Positions 1-9,346 of a DNA stretch of 64,000 bases are shown here, in pieces. Numbering within the stretch: the first letter of the stretch is position 1; each line of letters starts with the position of its first letter. A model generated the notes under the pieces. The model did no database searches. It was not told the origin of the DNA and worked only from the letters and a program-made list of their open reading frames with translations. The position numbers and the translations under genes are program-made. This DNA comes from Thalassovita gelatinovora (GTDB lineage Bacteria; Pseudomonadota; Alphaproteobacteria; Rhodobacterales; Rhodobacteraceae), in NCBI RefSeq assembly GCF_001458355.1, contig NZ_CYSA01000010.1, forward strand, positions 1 through 64,000, given 5' to 3'.

Positions 1-183
1 CTCCAGCGCAAGCTCGCGATCCTCGGGAGATACCACATCCGTGCCACGGTGCGCGTTCACCCACTTGTTCAGCGTCGAAAGCCCAACGCCCAGATCATCC
101 GCAACTTGTCGCCGTGTCAGCCCGCTGGTCAGCGCAATTCGCACCGCGTCTTTGCGGAATTCATCCGTTCTTCCTGTGCCCAT
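1..183 (-). CDS. IS3-family transposase OrfA (partial, C-terminus outside window)
   Basis: The first 61 codons are visible, starting MGTGRTDEFRKDAV. The helix-turn-helix of the IS3/IS911 OrfA type is clear: a segment around residues 23-42 reads TRRQVADDLGVGLSTLNKWV, which binds the IS ends. In this family OrfA is followed by OrfB (DDE integrase), joined by -1 frameshifting; OrfB would lie left of the window. A purine-rich AGGAGAC stretch precedes the ATG. The gene belongs to the IS that interrupts the HipA-like gene to its right. Whether the copy is intact and active cannot be judged here. Confidence 0.85.
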   Translation of the reverse strand, partial: MGTGRTDEFRKDAVRIALTSGLTRRQVADDLGVGLSTLNKWVNAHRGTDVVSPEDRELALE

Positions 184-246
184 AGTTCGTCTCCTTTGTT
201 GCAGTAAATGCTATCAAAGGAGCGGCATCAAACCGCGACAGGTCCA
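1..246 (-). mobile_element. Terminal part of an IS3-family insertion sequence (continues left of the window)
   Basis: Contains the start of an OrfA transposase gene plus about 60 bases of terminal sequence. The outer end appears to lie near 246, where a sequence starting TGGACCTGTCGCGG (minus strand) abuts host coding sequence of a HipA-like gene; the reading frame of the host protein runs straight into this IS end. The exact terminal inverted repeat and target duplication cannot be defined because the other end lies outside the window. Confidence 0.75.
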
Positions 247-747
247 CTTTCCATGATCGATCAGCCAGATTTCATTTTTACTCCCGAATAGAAGATTCTG
301 GAGGTTTCTGTCCACGTTCGCCACCCAAGTGTCGAAGCCATAGAGGCAACTCTTCTTACTCCAGGCCTTCAAATACTGTTCAATAATCTGCCGTCCCAAA
401 GGGTGGCTTGTTTGAAGTCGCTGAAGGAGGTTTGGTGTCTGAGCGTCGACGCTGGCGAACACAAGAATCCCACCAGAAATTTTGTGCCCTTTATCGAACT
501 GATTTTTGTCATTGAAGGTATCGGGCACAAAAGTAAGGATCGCCGCTGGAATTGGTAAACCCAGTTTTTGACCTATCAGGTTTGCAACAAGCTCATTTAC
601 GATTTCAATGCGGTCAATGTTCTTTAGCAGACATGACTTAACGGACCCATCAGCCAATTCAACTTGACCTCGGTAAAGAGTGTTTTTGCTCTTAACAGCG
701 CTAAAGGGGAGCGGCTCACCAATTAGAGTTCCAACTACCGGATTCAA
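214..747 (-). pseudogene. HipA-like kinase-fold protein, C-terminus cut off by the IS element
   Basis: The 177-codon frame starts MNPVVGTLIGEPL. Near its end it carries a block of the HipA/PI3-4-kinase-like fold: an N-V-D-R-N segment followed by WLIDHG, which resemble the catalytic loop and the metal-binding Asp of HipA-type Ser kinases. Right after this block the last roughly ten codons are IS sequence (stop at 214), so the protein is truncated just past the presumed metal-binding motif. No HipB-like antitoxin gene is seen upstream. A role as toxin or as a non-toxin HipA-like kinase cannot be told apart. The N-terminus looks intact, with no frameshift. Confidence 0.65.
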
Positions 748-1266
748 TTTCTAAGGCTCCATTTGTCACTGCATCCAAAGTGGCAGCATTCAAATCCGTA
801 CTTGGATAGGCTGAAAAGCGGGTTGGATCAACCACCTTTAGAGGAGAGAGAAGGTGTTGACAGGACCTCGCCCCGCGAAGAATGGCGCATGCCTGCTACC
901 GCATTGCGGCGGCGGTCATGAGCCGAAGGCGAAGCGCGGTCGAGATCGTGTCAAAAGGAGGGAAAGGTTCCACGTACCGATCACACCGTGCCGTAGGTGG
1001 AAATGCAGGCAGGTGACTGCATTTCGAGGCCGTGGGAGGGAGCAAATTTTCTGTGGTCCTCAAGCCCAGAAGGAAATCTGGACATGGAATGCCCGGAATG
1101 GACATCTTGTTTCTTCTTCGGTGTGAGTGAGGCGCCATCCAAGATATTATACAAATCTTGTCTCAATTAGTCTGAAACAATCGCAGAACTGTTGGCGGGT
1201 AGGATGGTGGGGTGTGGTCGACTGCATGCAATTTTGTATGCAAAATCAAACTATTATAGGTCATGT
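748..1266. other. Intergenic stretch without a recognisable gene
   Basis: Lies between the broken HipA-like gene and tRNA-Cys. Short overlapping frames exist on both strands, but none has a family motif, plausible composition or ribosome binding site. It may include the promoter of the HipA-like gene and decayed accessory sequence. Confidence 0.5.
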
Positions 1267-1340
1267 TGGAGGCGAGTACCGGAATCGAACCGGTGTTCAC
1301 GGATTTGCAATCCGCTGCGTCACCACTCCGCCAACTCGCC
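1267..1340 (-). tRNA. tRNA-Cys (anticodon GCA)
   Basis: On the minus strand the 74-nt sequence starts GGCGAGT and ends ACTCGCC followed by T and an encoded CCA. The acceptor arm pairs GGCGAGT with ACTCGCC, the T-arm contains GGTTCGATTCC and the anticodon loop reads TTGCAAA, giving GCA for Cys. The encoded CCA end fits a proteobacterial tRNA. The truncated HipA-like gene and IS element lie just beyond its 3' side, as often found for tRNA-adjacent accessory DNA, but no attachment-site repeat was identified. Confidence 0.96.
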
Positions 1341-1486
1341 GCCAAAGTGGGTGAACGTCGCTTAAAGGATATTTCAACCTGCTGCAAGTCCCCAACACGC
1401 GGCGATTTGGTGTTTCTGAGGCGTTGCCGCTGGTTTCAGGATGTGACAAAACATAAGATAGGAATCTGAACGAAAGAGTTTAGCAG

Positions 1487-2140
1487 ATGACAGACTTTGC
1501 CGCACGCCGCACCATGATGGTCGATACTCAGATCCGTCCTTCGGACGTGACCAAGTTTCCCATCATCGAAGCGATGCTGACTGTTCCGCGCGAAGAATTC
1601 GTACCGGACGATAAAATCGAAGCCGCCTATGTTGGCGAAAACCTTGATCTGGGCGGTGGCCGGGTGGTTCTGGAACCGCGCAGCTTGGCCAAGATGCTGG
1701 ATGCGCTGGATATTCAGGATGATGAACTGGTGCTCGATCTGGGCGTCGGTCTGGGCTATTCTGCCGCGGTGATCGCGCGGATGGCCGAAGCGGTTGTGGC
1801 GGTGGAAGAAAACGAAGCCCTGGCCGAAGATGCGCAGGCGGCGCTGGCAAGGGTCGGGGCCGACAATGTCGCGCTGCATGTGGGCCCTTTGGCCGATGGT
1901 GCAGCGCTGCATGGGCCTTATGATGTCATCATGCTGGAAGGGGCGGTCGAAAACGTGCCGGCGGCCCTGCTGGACCAGTTGAAAGAAGGTGGCCGGATCG
2001 GTTGCCTGAAAGCGCGCGGGGCGCTGGGTGTTGCGGAAGTCGGCTATAAGATCGACGGCGAGGTCACTTGGCGCTATGCTTTCAATGCCGGTGCGCCGGT
2101 TTTGCCCGGTTTCGAACGGCATCGGGCTTTCACGCTGTAA
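1487..2140 (+). CDS. pcm: Protein-L-isoaspartate O-methyltransferase-like protein
   Basis: A 217-residue protein, the usual length for PCMT enzymes, which methylate isoaspartyl residues of aged proteins with S-adenosylmethionine in the cytoplasm. The N-terminus ([18 protein letters not shown]) matches the PCMT start region and the SAM-binding motif I is visible as [13 protein letters not shown] near residue 84. Motif I deviates from the classical G-x-G-x-G pattern of E. coli Pcm, as it does in many rhodobacterial homologues, so repair activity is inferred only from family. It lies 63 bases ahead of tolC on the same strand, a common arrangement in Rhodobacteraceae. Confidence 0.85.
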   Translation: MTDFAARRTMMVDTQIRPSDVTKFPIIEAMLTVPREEFVPDDKIEAAYVGENLDLGGGRVVLEPRSLAKMLDALDIQDDELVLDLGVGLGYSAAVIARMAEAVVAVEENEALAEDAQAALARVGADNVALHVGPLADGAALHGPYDVIMLEGAVENVPAALLDQLKEGGRIGCLKARGALGVAEVGYKIDGEVTWRYAFNAGAPVLPGFERHRAFTL

Positions 2141-2203
2141 ATCTTTCAGCACGCCCTGCCGGGCGCGTTGTCATCGTAGCAGGCAAAGATTACGGAGCGC
2201 AAA

Positions 2204-3625
2204 ATGAGCGGTACAGGTTTCAGACGGAAAGTGATGACAGGCATCACCACGGTGATGTTGGCGGTATCTGGGCCGGTTGCGGCGCAGGCCGATAACTTGG
2301 CCAATGTGTTGGCCGATGCTTACAAGAACAGCGGTTTGTTGGAACAGAACCGCGCCTTGTTGCGCGCCGCGGATGAAGACGTGGCGGTGGCGGTGGCCGC
2401 ATTGCGGCCGATCGTGTCCTGGGCCGCCGACCTGAGCCGCAGTTCTTCGCGTTACGCGACTTCTTCGACTTTCTTCACCCCGCGTGACAGCGCATCGACG
2501 ACGGTGTCGGTGGGGTTGTCGGCGAGTCTGCTGCTGTTTGATGGCGGTGCCAGCAAGGGCCAGATCGAAGCGGCGAAGGAAACCGTGCTGGCAACCCGGC
2601 AGGCGCTGGTCGGAGTCGAACAGAACGTGCTGTTGCAGGCGGTCGATGCCTATACCAGCCTGCGCACCCAATCCGAAACCGTCGCGCTGCGGCAAAACAA
2701 CGTTCGGGTGATCTCCGAAGAGCTGCGCGCCGCCAAGGATCGTTTCGATGTCGGCGAAGTCACCCGTACCGACGTGGCCCAGGCCGAAGCCCGGCTGGCA
2801 GAGGCACAGGCGGCGCTGGCGCAGGCTCAGGGCGATTACCAAGGCGCGCGGGAATATTTCATCGCCGCGGTTGGCCGCAATCCGGGCGCAATGCAGGCAT
2901 CGCCACCGGCCCCCGCCACGGCAACGTCGATCGAAGGCGCCAAGGCGCTGGCGGTCAAGAACCATCCCGACATCCTGCAAGCCCAGCATCAGGTCGCCGC
3001 TGCCGATCTGGCGGTTGTCGTGACGCGCGCCTCGATGGGGCCGCAAGTGTCGCTGACGGGAAGCTACGGGATCGAAGAAACCTTCGACAGCACCGCCTTT
3101 TCCAAGGGCGGATCGGTCGGGATCGAAATGTCTCAGCCGATTTACTATGGTGGTCGGCTGTCAGCGGCAAATCGTCAGGCGATCGCGCGCCGGGATTCCG
3201 CCCGCGCCGCGCTACGGCTCAGCAGCATTTCCGTGGCCCAGAACGCTGCAACCGCCTTTGCCAATCTTCAGGTGGCGCGGGCGGCCCGGGTGTCCAGCGA
3301 ACGGCAGGTCCGGTTCGCAACCGTCGCCTTCCGCGGTGTGCGCGAAGAAGCGACTTTGGGTGCACGCACCACGCTTGACGTGCTCAATGCCGAACAGGAA
3401 CTGCTGAATGCCAATGCCAACCTGATCACATCGCGGGCCAATGAATATCTGGCTTCTTATTCCCTGCTGGCAAACCTTGGATTGCTGACTGCGGACCATT
3501 TGAACCTGAACGTGACCCGCTACGATCCGGCCGCCTATTACAATCAGGTGAAAAACGCACCGGCCCTGTTAAGCGCCCAAGGTCAGAAACTGGACCGGGT
3601 GCTGCGCGGCATCGGCAAAGAGTGA
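2204..3625 (+). CDS. tolC: TolC-family outer membrane efflux channel protein
   Basis: 473 residues, typical for TolC. TolC trimers form an outer membrane channel and periplasmic tunnel for type I secretion and multidrug efflux. The N-terminus carries a signal peptide (hydrophobic run GITTVMLAVSGPVAAQA, cleavage likely after AQA). Two similar long helical halves follow, with coiled-coil stretches rich in Ala, Gln and Arg (for example around residues 180-210 and 370-400), as in the duplicated outer-membrane efflux domain. A GGAG-like site precedes the ATG. It follows pcm and precedes a DUF2497 gene. Confidence 0.92.
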   Translation: MSGTGFRRKVMTGITTVMLAVSGPVAAQADNLANVLADAYKNSGLLEQNRALLRAADEDVAVAVAALRPIVSWAADLSRSSSRYATSSTFFTPRDSASTTVSVGLSASLLLFDGGASKGQIEAAKETVLATRQALVGVEQNVLLQAVDAYTSLRTQSETVALRQNNVRVISEELRAAKDRFDVGEVTRTDVAQAEARLAEAQAALAQAQGDYQGAREYFIAAVGRNPGAMQASPPAPATATSIEGAKALAVKNHPDILQAQHQVAAADLAVVVTRASMGPQVSLTGSYGIEETFDSTAFSKGGSVGIEMSQPIYYGGRLSAANRQAIARRDSARAALRLSSISVAQNAATAFANLQVARAARVSSERQVRFATVAFRGVREEATLGARTTLDVLNAEQELLNANANLITSRANEYLASYSLLANLGLLTADHLNLNVTRYDPAAYYNQVKNAPALLSAQGQKLDRVLRGIGKE

Positions 3626-3694
3626 TCTTTAGGATCGGTTGTTAGAATCTTGCACCGGGGTTACACTGACCCCGAGGCAAGAGTAGGATAATAA

Positions 3695-4477
3695 ATGTCG
3701 GATCCGGTCACCAATGTAGAAATCGAGGATGTACTGGCCTCTATCAAGCGGCTGGTCTCCGAAGAATCACGTGCTGAAACCATGGCCCCCGAACCCCCGG
3801 GCAAGCTTGTCCTGACACCGGCCTTGCGGGTTGCCGAACCAAATGTGACCGATCGCGGCACGCCCGAAAGCGGGCAGGACCACCTGCCAGAAGCGCCGTT
3901 TTCCAGCTCCGAAGATGATCTTTATACCGAAGATACCGAAGAACCGCTTCGGGTCGAAAGCGCCGAACTGGAAGCCTGCTTTGCCGACGTGGTCGATGCC
4001 GAAGACGTCATCGCCGAATTCCGCCATGTTGGGGATGTCGAAGACGCCGAAACGGTACAAACCGAAGAGGATAACGGGGCAGGGGACTGGGACACGGTTC
4101 AACCCGCCCAACAGGCCAAAACGGTTCCGTGGGACGATATCGAAGACGCCGAATATGACGCCGTGGATGACGACACCACAGAAGAGCAGCCAGCGCTGGA
4201 GGCGGTCGAAGCCCCCGTCTATACCACCGAATCCAAGGTCGAAGACGCCACCCCGGACTATGACGCCTATGCCGATGAAGAAGATGATCTGGATGATCTG
4301 GCAGCCGTGTCAGCCGAAGACGAAGCCATTCTCGATGAAGAAACCCTGCGCGAACTGGTCGCCGAAATTGTACGGCAGGAATTGCAGGGCGCTCTGGGCG
4401 AACGGATCACCCGCAACGTGCGCAAACTGGTGCGCCGCGAAATCCACCGCGCCCTGACCAGTCACGAATTGCAATAG
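3695..4477 (+). CDS. popZ: DUF2497 / PopZ-like polar organising protein
   Basis: A 260-residue, very acidic protein with the PopZ layout: a short conserved N-terminal helix ([16 protein letters not shown], residues 10-25), a long disordered Asp/Glu/Pro-rich middle, and a conserved C-terminal helical region (from about residue 210) ending in basic helices rich in Arg and Lys. In Caulobacter PopZ self-assembles at the pole and tethers ParB-bound centromeres. The tolC then DUF2497 order is typical, and valS usually follows; here the neighbour is cobQ in convergent orientation, overlapping the last 16 bases, and valS lies 45 kb away. The gene symbol is by family and position. Confidence 0.75.
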   Translation: MSDPVTNVEIEDVLASIKRLVSEESRAETMAPEPPGKLVLTPALRVAEPNVTDRGTPESGQDHLPEAPFSSSEDDLYTEDTEEPLRVESAELEACFADVVDAEDVIAEFRHVGDVEDAETVQTEEDNGAGDWDTVQPAQQAKTVPWDDIEDAEYDAVDDDTTEEQPALEAVEAPVYTTESKVEDATPDYDAYADEEDDLDDLAAVSAEDEAILDEETLRELVAEIVRQELQGALGERITRNVRKLVRREIHRALTSHELQ

Positions 4478-5925
4478 CGCGGTCGCTGCGCCAACCGCAG
4501 CAGCAGGTCGAGATCGAAATGCGTCTCGATATGCACGGCCAGCCTGTCCAGAACCGCATCCAATTCATCCGAATAGGCGACCTGAACCTGCGCCCCCAGT
4601 TGTGACAGATAGGCGGCGCGGAACGCATCCGACCCGAACAGCCCATGCAGATAACAGCCGCGCACCTGACCGTTGCGGCTGCTGGCCCCCTCGGCGCGGC
4701 CCGACAGGTCCAGCCAGGCGCGGGCGCAATCGGGGCCGGTGGTTTCCCCCAGATGAATTTCATAGCCCTCCACCGGGGCACCGCTGGGCAGGTAAGTCGC
4801 CCGGCTCAGCGCCAGCCGCTTTTGCGGGGTCATCACCGTCACCACGTCCAGCAATCCCAGACCGGGAACCGTTTCCGGCCCCCCTTCGATGCCATCGGGA
4901 TCGGAAATTTCCCGGCCCAGCATTTGATAGCCGCCACAGATGCCCAACACATGACCGCCGCGGCGGATATGCGCCTTCAGGTCGATATCCCAGCCTTGCG
5001 CACGGAAATCGGCCAGATCGGCGATGGTGGATTTCGACCCCGGGATCAGCACCATATCGGCATCGCCCGGCAGCGCCCGGCCCGGCTCAATGATGTCGAC
5101 ACTGACACCGGGTTCGGCGGCCAGCGGGTCGAGGTCATCAAAATTGGCGATCCGCCCCAGACGCGGCACCGCGATCTTGAACCCGTCGCCCTTGGACGAT
5201 GCGATATCCATCACGTCTTCGGCGGGCAATCGCCAGGCATCGGCGAACCACGGCAACACCCCCAAGGATGGCCAGCCGGTGCGTTGTGTGATCACCGTCA
5301 TCCCGTCGTCGAACAAACGCACATCACCGCGAAACTTGTTGATGGCAAAGCCCTTGATCCGCGCCGCGTCGGCTTCGGGCAGGATCGTTTGGGTGCCGAC
5401 GATCTGGGCAATCACCCCGCCTCGATCAATATCGCCCAGCAGGATCACCGGCACGCCCGCAGCTTCGGCAAACCCCATATTGGCAATGTCGCCACGGCGC
5501 AGGTTGACTTCGGCCGGGCTGCCGGCCCCTTCGACCACGACGATATCCGCGCCATCACATAGGCGCTGAAAGCTTTCCAAGGTGGGGCGCATCAGGTCGG
5601 GTTTTGATTTGGAATAATCGCGGGCGCGCAACGTGGCAAAGAGCTTGCCTTGAACGATCACCTGCGCGCCGGTATCGGTTTCGGGTTTCAACAGCACCGG
5701 ATTCATGTCGGTATGCGGCGCCACCCGCGCCGCCAGCGCCTGCAATGCCTGTGCCCGCCCGATTTCGCCGCCATCTTCGGTGACGGCGGCGTTGTTCGAC
5801 ATGTTCTGCGGCTTGAAGGGACGGACCGAAAGACCGCGATTGGCCAAAGCCCGCGCAATCCCGGCCACCACCATGGATTTACCCACGTTCGATCCCGCGC
5901 CCTGGATCATGATCGCCTTGGCCAT
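4462..5925 (-). CDS. cobQ: Cobyric acid synthase
   Basis: 487 residues. CobQ amidates four side chains of adenosylcobyrinic acid a,c-diamide in the B12 pathway, using glutamine and ATP. The N-terminal dethiobiotin-synthetase-like ATPase domain begins [18 protein letters not shown], with a P-loop variant near residues 8-16. The C-terminal class I glutamine amidotransferase domain has its nucleophile in [11 protein letters not shown] near residue 330 and the family's closing HGLF motif. Its 3' end overlaps popZ convergently. Other B12 genes in the window (cobS, cobT) are 31 kb away, so the pathway is split. Confidence 0.95.
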   Translation of the reverse strand: MAKAIMIQGAGSNVGKSMVVAGIARALANRGLSVRPFKPQNMSNNAAVTEDGGEIGRAQALQALAARVAPHTDMNPVLLKPETDTGAQVIVQGKLFATLRARDYSKSKPDLMRPTLESFQRLCDGADIVVVEGAGSPAEVNLRRGDIANMGFAEAAGVPVILLGDIDRGGVIAQIVGTQTILPEADAARIKGFAINKFRGDVRLFDDGMTVITQRTGWPSLGVLPWFADAWRLPAEDVMDIASSKGDGFKIAVPRLGRIANFDDLDPLAAEPGVSVDIIEPGRALPGDADMVLIPGSKSTIADLADFRAQGWDIDLKAHIRRGGHVLGICGGYQMLGREISDPDGIEGGPETVPGLGLLDVVTVMTPQKRLALSRATYLPSGAPVEGYEIHLGETTGPDCARAWLDLSGRAEGASSRNGQVRGCYLHGLFGSDAFRAAYLSQLGAQVQVAYSDELDAVLDRLAVHIETHFDLDLLLRLAQRPRYCNS

Positions 5926-5999
5926 CTGCCGCCCCTTACTGCTTTGGGTCCGGGTCTAATCGCAAAGCGATCGGGGCAAAAGCCGCAAGGCGACGATTT

Positions 6000-6491
6000 T
6001 CAATCGTCTTGCGGTCCGCGGCGGCGAATATCGGGATAGGGGGTGCCGTCCAGATAGTGATAGAAATTCGGCGACCCGGTATCGACCATCAGGTCCAGCC
6101 CGGGATAATAGGCGTGTTCGCCCGGCATCCGCGATCCGAATTCCAGCACGATCACATCCGCGTCGGTCCGGTTTTGCAGGCAATGGCCGATTTCTTCGCC
6201 CGCTTTGAAGCCGACACAATCGCCCGGGGTCAGTTGTTCTTCGCTGTCACCATAGACAAGCGTCGGTGTGCCCGCGATGATATAGACGAATTCGTCTTCC
6301 TTTTCGTGCCAATGCGGCAGCGCCGACCAACACCCCGGCGGCAGCCGGGTCTGATTGACCCCGAATTGGGTCAATCCCGCGGCATCCCCCAATGCACGTT
6401 TTTCCCGTGCCTTGGTCTTTTGGTGAAAGGGGGGCGGGTACAAGGTCCCAACCTTGGCGGGCAGGGCGGCGATATCTATTTTCTTGCGCAT
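6000..6491 (-). CDS. Cupin-domain protein
   Basis: 163 residues with one central cupin barrel. Motif 1 is visible as HWHEKEDEFVYIIAG (around residues 80-95) with the metal-ligand His-x-His and Glu; motif 2 follows as PGDCVGFKAGEEIGHCLQN with the fourth ligand His. Such small cupins bind a metal and often modify or sense sugars or small acids, but no substrate can be named here. A good ribosome site (GGAGG, about 6 bases before the ATG) supports the start. It lies 74 bases upstream of cobQ on the same strand and could be co-transcribed. Confidence 0.85.
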   Translation of the reverse strand: MRKKIDIAALPAKVGTLYPPPFHQKTKAREKRALGDAAGLTQFGVNQTRLPPGCWSALPHWHEKEDEFVYIIAGTPTLVYGDSEEQLTPGDCVGFKAGEEIGHCLQNRTDADVIVLEFGSRMPGEHAYYPGLDLMVDTGSPNFYHYLDGTPYPDIRRRGPQDD

Positions 6492-6589
6492 CGAAACCTC
6501 CGTTTGGTTCGATGGTCAGAGTAGTATTCGGGCCTTGTCTGCGAAAGTTCTGTTTTGTGAATTGTCATGTGACGACATGTGAAGAAAAG

Positions 6590-6623
6590 AAAAACGCGTC
6601 TTCCCCCGGAAGACGCGTTTTTT
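6590..6623. terminator. Rho-independent terminator
   Basis: Twelve-base-pair stem AAACGCGTCTTC / GAAGACGCGTTT with a short CCCCG loop region and flanking A and T runs, so it could work in both directions. It sits directly after the stop of the minus-strand gene at 6648-6968. Confidence 0.85.
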
Positions 6624-6647
6624 CATTTGGCAGACTTTAAGTCTGGA

Positions 6648-6968
6648 TCAGGCCGCTTCGGCCTGCTGCGCCGCGTTGCGACGTTCGCTTTCTTCGCGCG
6701 ACAGGGCGACCGAAGTCCGAACGCCTTTGCCGACGAATTCCATCAGCCCATTGACCACCCGTTCGTTGGGGTCAATACCGGCGCAGGACAATACTTCACG
6801 ACCGTCGCGCGACCTTGCCCAACGGGCGATCTGCTCGGGACCGTTGCCATATTTCTTGTCATCGGCGATGGCATCATCGAGTGCAGCCAACACAACGGCT
6901 GCGAACAGTTTGCGGGCCCGGTTGCCTTGCTCGTTATTGAAGGCCGTGCCGTCAACGAAATCTTTCAT
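6648..6968 (-). CDS. Small conserved protein of unknown function (possibly DUF6280 family)
   Basis: 106 residues, helical, beginning [20 protein letters not shown] and ending in an Arg/Glu/Ala-rich tail. No signal peptide, membrane segment or metal motif is visible. It is soluble by composition and followed by a strong terminator. I recall a rhodobacterial uncharacterised family (DUF6280) of this size beside efp, but the assignment is from memory and unverified. It is transcribed divergently from efp with about 215 bases between, which probably hold both promoters. No function is proposed. Confidence 0.7.
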   Translation of the reverse strand: MKDFVDGTAFNNEQGNRARKLFAAVVLAALDDAIADDKKYGNGPEQIARWARSRDGREVLSCAGIDPNERVVNGLMEFVGKGVRTSVALSREESERRNAAQQAEAA

Positions 6969-7182
6969 GTTTCGTCCTTTGTTATTGCTCTTGTCTTTCT
7001 GGCGTAGCGCCGCTTATGACCTATTGTTGGTGATTCGGATAGCCTTGTATTGCATGGCTATCATGCGCTGTGTGCATGGCTCATCCAGCTGTCTTTCGAT
7101 ATCTGGTTTCCTTGCCATGGGTCCGAACCCCATATATAGGTGCGTTCAAACTTCCATCAACCTTTTGCCAAGGTTTTGTCAT

Positions 7183-7746
7183 ATGTCGAAAATCAACGGT
7201 AACGAAATTCGTCCGGGAAATACCCTGGAACATGACGGCGGTCTGTGGGTCGCCGTGAAAGTAGATCACGTCAAGCCCGGAAAGGGCGGCGCCTTTGCTC
7301 AGGTCGAAATGAAGAACCTGCGCAACGGGTCCAAACTGAACGAACGCTTCCGCTCTGCCGATAAGGTGGAACGGGTGCGGCTGGAACAGAAAGATCAGCA
7401 ATTTCTCTATGAAAACGATGGGATGCTGGTGTTCATGGACACCGAAACCTTCGATCAGGTCGAACTTCCGGCCGATCTTCTGGGCGACCGCCGCCCGTTC
7501 CTGCAAGACGGCATGACCGTGGTGATCGAATATTACGACACCGAAGCGTTGAACGTGACGGTGCCGCAGAAAGTGGTCTGCAAGATCGTGGAAACCGAAC
7601 CGGTGGTCAAAGGTCAAACGGCAGCAAATTCGTTCAAACCCGCCCTTCTTGATAATGGTGTCCGGGTCATGGTGCCGCCCTTTGTCGGTCAGGACGAAGA
7701 CATCGTGGTGAATACCGAAACCATGGAATACGCCGAACGCGCCTGA
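7183..7746 (+). CDS. efp: Translation elongation factor P
   Basis: 187 residues, exactly the EF-P norm. EF-P binds between the P and E sites and rescues ribosomes stalled at polyproline. The N-terminal KOW-like domain has the tip loop P-G-K-G-G-A-F with Lys34, the residue modified (lysylated) in many bacteria; two OB domains follow. The start is placed at 7183 because the protein must begin [13 protein letters not shown]; the same frame is open much further upstream but that extension has no family match. No epmA/epmB gene is in the window, so the modification state is unknown. Confidence 0.97.
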   Translation: MSKINGNEIRPGNTLEHDGGLWVAVKVDHVKPGKGGAFAQVEMKNLRNGSKLNERFRSADKVERVRLEQKDQQFLYENDGMLVFMDTETFDQVELPADLLGDRRPFLQDGMTVVIEYYDTEALNVTVPQKVVCKIVETEPVVKGQTAANSFKPALLDNGVRVMVPPFVGQDEDIVVNTETMEYAERA

Positions 7747-7771
7747 TCGCAGCGTTTATTTACGTGACGTC

Positions 7772-7800
7772 ACAGCCGGGTTTGTTGCCCGGCTGTTTCA
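7772..7800 (+). terminator. Rho-independent terminator of efp
   Basis: Stem ACAGCCGGG / CCCGGCTGT with a 7-base loop, followed by TTTCATTTT, 25 bases after the efp stop. Confidence 0.85.
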
Positions 7801-7847
7801 TTTTGGGCCCGAAGTCCCTCCGGCGCTGGTCCGATCCGGTTTCTTGA

Positions 7848-8579
7848 TCACTCCAGCAGACGCAACCGCGCCGATCCGGCGGTCATTTCGCCGCCCGCGC
7901 GATCGAACCGCAAATAGGCTATCGCCCGGCTGCCCGCGCTGGTGAACAGTGTGCCCGCCTCTTTTTCGCCGGCCATGATCGGGGTGCCCACAGCGGCGCT
8001 GCCGTCAATTTCGACCACCCGCAACCCTTTGCGCAGCTCGGTCTTGTGTTTCATCCGCGCGGTCACTTCCTGCCCGACATAGCAGCCTTTGCGAAAATCG
8101 ACACCGTTCAGCCGGTCGAACCCGGCTTCCAGAATATAACTGTCGGGGGTCAACTCAATCCCGGTTTCGGGGATGCAATGGGCCACCCGGATCGCGTCCC
8201 AATCGCTGCCGTCATCACCGTTTTCCGCCCCGTATAGCCGCCAGCCAAGTGCGGCGTCGCGCGGATCGGCAAACGCCCCTTCGGGCATCGGCCCGGTGCC
8301 GCGGCGCACCTGCACCCCGGTTTCTTCGATACTCACCTTGGCGCGCAATTTATACATGGTCAGCCGTTGCAACAGCATCGGCGCCAGGCTGTCATCAGCA
8401 TCGACAAGAATGGCATCCCCCTCGGGCACCAGGAAAAAATCGGCCATGTATTTGCCCTGCGGCGTCAACAGCGCGGTATAAACCAAACCATGATCCAACC
8501 GATCGACATCATTCGTCACCAGGTTTTGCAGGAAATGGCGGGCCTCTTCCCCGGTGATACGAAAAACATGTCGGTTCAT
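7848..8579 (-). CDS. ygfZ: YgfZ/GcvT-family folate-binding protein
   Basis: 243 residues from the chosen start MNRHVFRITGEEARHF. YgfZ (IBA57 type) proteins bind tetrahydrofolate and support maturation or repair of Fe-S enzymes. The diagnostic motif K-G-C-Y-V-G-Q-E lies near residue 170, including the Cys characteristic of the family. A longer frame to 8660 exists but would run into the divergent gene's start region and add a stretch with no family match. Divergent from the glycosyltransferase gene with 68 bases between. Confidence 0.9.
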   Translation of the reverse strand: MNRHVFRITGEEARHFLQNLVTNDVDRLDHGLVYTALLTPQGKYMADFFLVPEGDAILVDADDSLAPMLLQRLTMYKLRAKVSIEETGVQVRRGTGPMPEGAFADPRDAALGWRLYGAENGDDGSDWDAIRVAHCIPETGIELTPDSYILEAGFDRLNGVDFRKGCYVGQEVTARMKHKTELRKGLRVVEIDGSAAVGTPIMAGEKEAGTLFTSAGSRAIAYLRFDRAGGEMTAGSARLRLLE

Positions 8580-8647
8580 TTTCAACTCTCCCTTTCGGTC
8601 TTTGGCTGTAATATAGCGCGGGGCAGGGACGGCAACAGGGGACAGAC

Positions 8648-9346
8648 ATGCGCGCGGCACTCTCGGTGATTATTCCAACCTTGAATGCGGAACAACAGCT
8701 TCCGGCCTGCCTGTCGGCGCTGATCGAAGGGCTCGAAGCGGGGCTGGTGCGCGAATTGGTGATCAGCGACGGCGGCTCGACCGACGCCACCTTGCGGATC
8801 GCCGATGATGCCGGAGCCGTCGTGGTCAACGGCGCACCATCGCGCGGTGGTCAGTTGCGGCGCGGGGTGCTGGCTTCGGGCGGCGATTGGGTTCTGGCGC
8901 TGCATGCCGACACTGTCTTGCCGTCTGGCTGGTCCGATTGCGTCCAGGATCACATCAATTTCCGCATCGATCAGGCGGGATATTTCCGGCTTGGCTTTGA
9001 CCGTGGCGGCTTTGCCGCCCGGTTCGTCGCCGGTTGGGCCAATTTCCGGTCGCGCCTGTTCGGCTTGCCGTATGGCGATCAGGGATTGCTGCTCTCGCGG
9101 GTATTATACGACGATATCGGCGGCTTTGCCGATCAGCCGCTGATGGAGGATGTCGCGATCTGCCGCCTGTTGCAGGGGCAATTGCGGGAAATCCCGCTTA
9201 CCGCCCGAACCAGCGCCGCGAAATACGTGAAAGAAGGCTGGTGTCGTCGCGGGGCGCGGAACCTTTGGACCCTTTTGCGCTATCTTTCCGGCGCTGACCC
9301 GCATGACCTTGCGCAATCATATCGGCGGTCGGACCCTCGGTCTTGA
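8648..9346 (+). CDS. Family 2 glycosyltransferase (TIGR04283 type)
   Basis: 232 residues with the GT-A fold of family GT2: opening LSVIIPTLNAEQQL, nucleotide-sugar motif ISDGGSTDAT near residue 40, and a metal-binding D-x-D-like site in ALHADTVLP near residue 88. A C-terminal segment (residues 165-185) has the acidic LMEDVAICRLL block of the acceptor side. Small GT2 enzymes of this subgroup occur alone in many proteobacteria and their acceptor is mostly unknown. Its last 149 bases overlap the 3' end of the convergent ABC exporter gene. Confidence 0.82.
   Translation: MRAALSVIIPTLNAEQQLPACLSALIEGLEAGLVRELVISDGGSTDATLRIADDAGAVVVNGAPSRGGQLRRGVLASGGDWVLALHADTVLPSGWSDCVQDHINFRIDQAGYFRLGFDRGGFAARFVAGWANFRSRLFGLPYGDQGLLLSRVLYDDIGGFADQPLMEDVAICRLLQGQLREIPLTARTSAAKYVKEGWCRRGARNLWTLLRYLSGADPHDLAQSYRRSDPRS

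Noticed and set aside
854-1126. Short plus-strand frame between the HipA-like gene and tRNA-Cys
   Set aside because: No ribosome site, motif or plausible protein composition.
2171-3046. Minus-strand frame of 291 codons inside tolC
   Set aside because: Arg/Gly/His-rich shadow of the tolC frame with no family match.
6676-7182. N-terminal extension of the efp frame
   Set aside because: The frame is open but EF-P begins at [13 protein letters not shown]; the extension overlaps the divergent gene's coding and promoter region.
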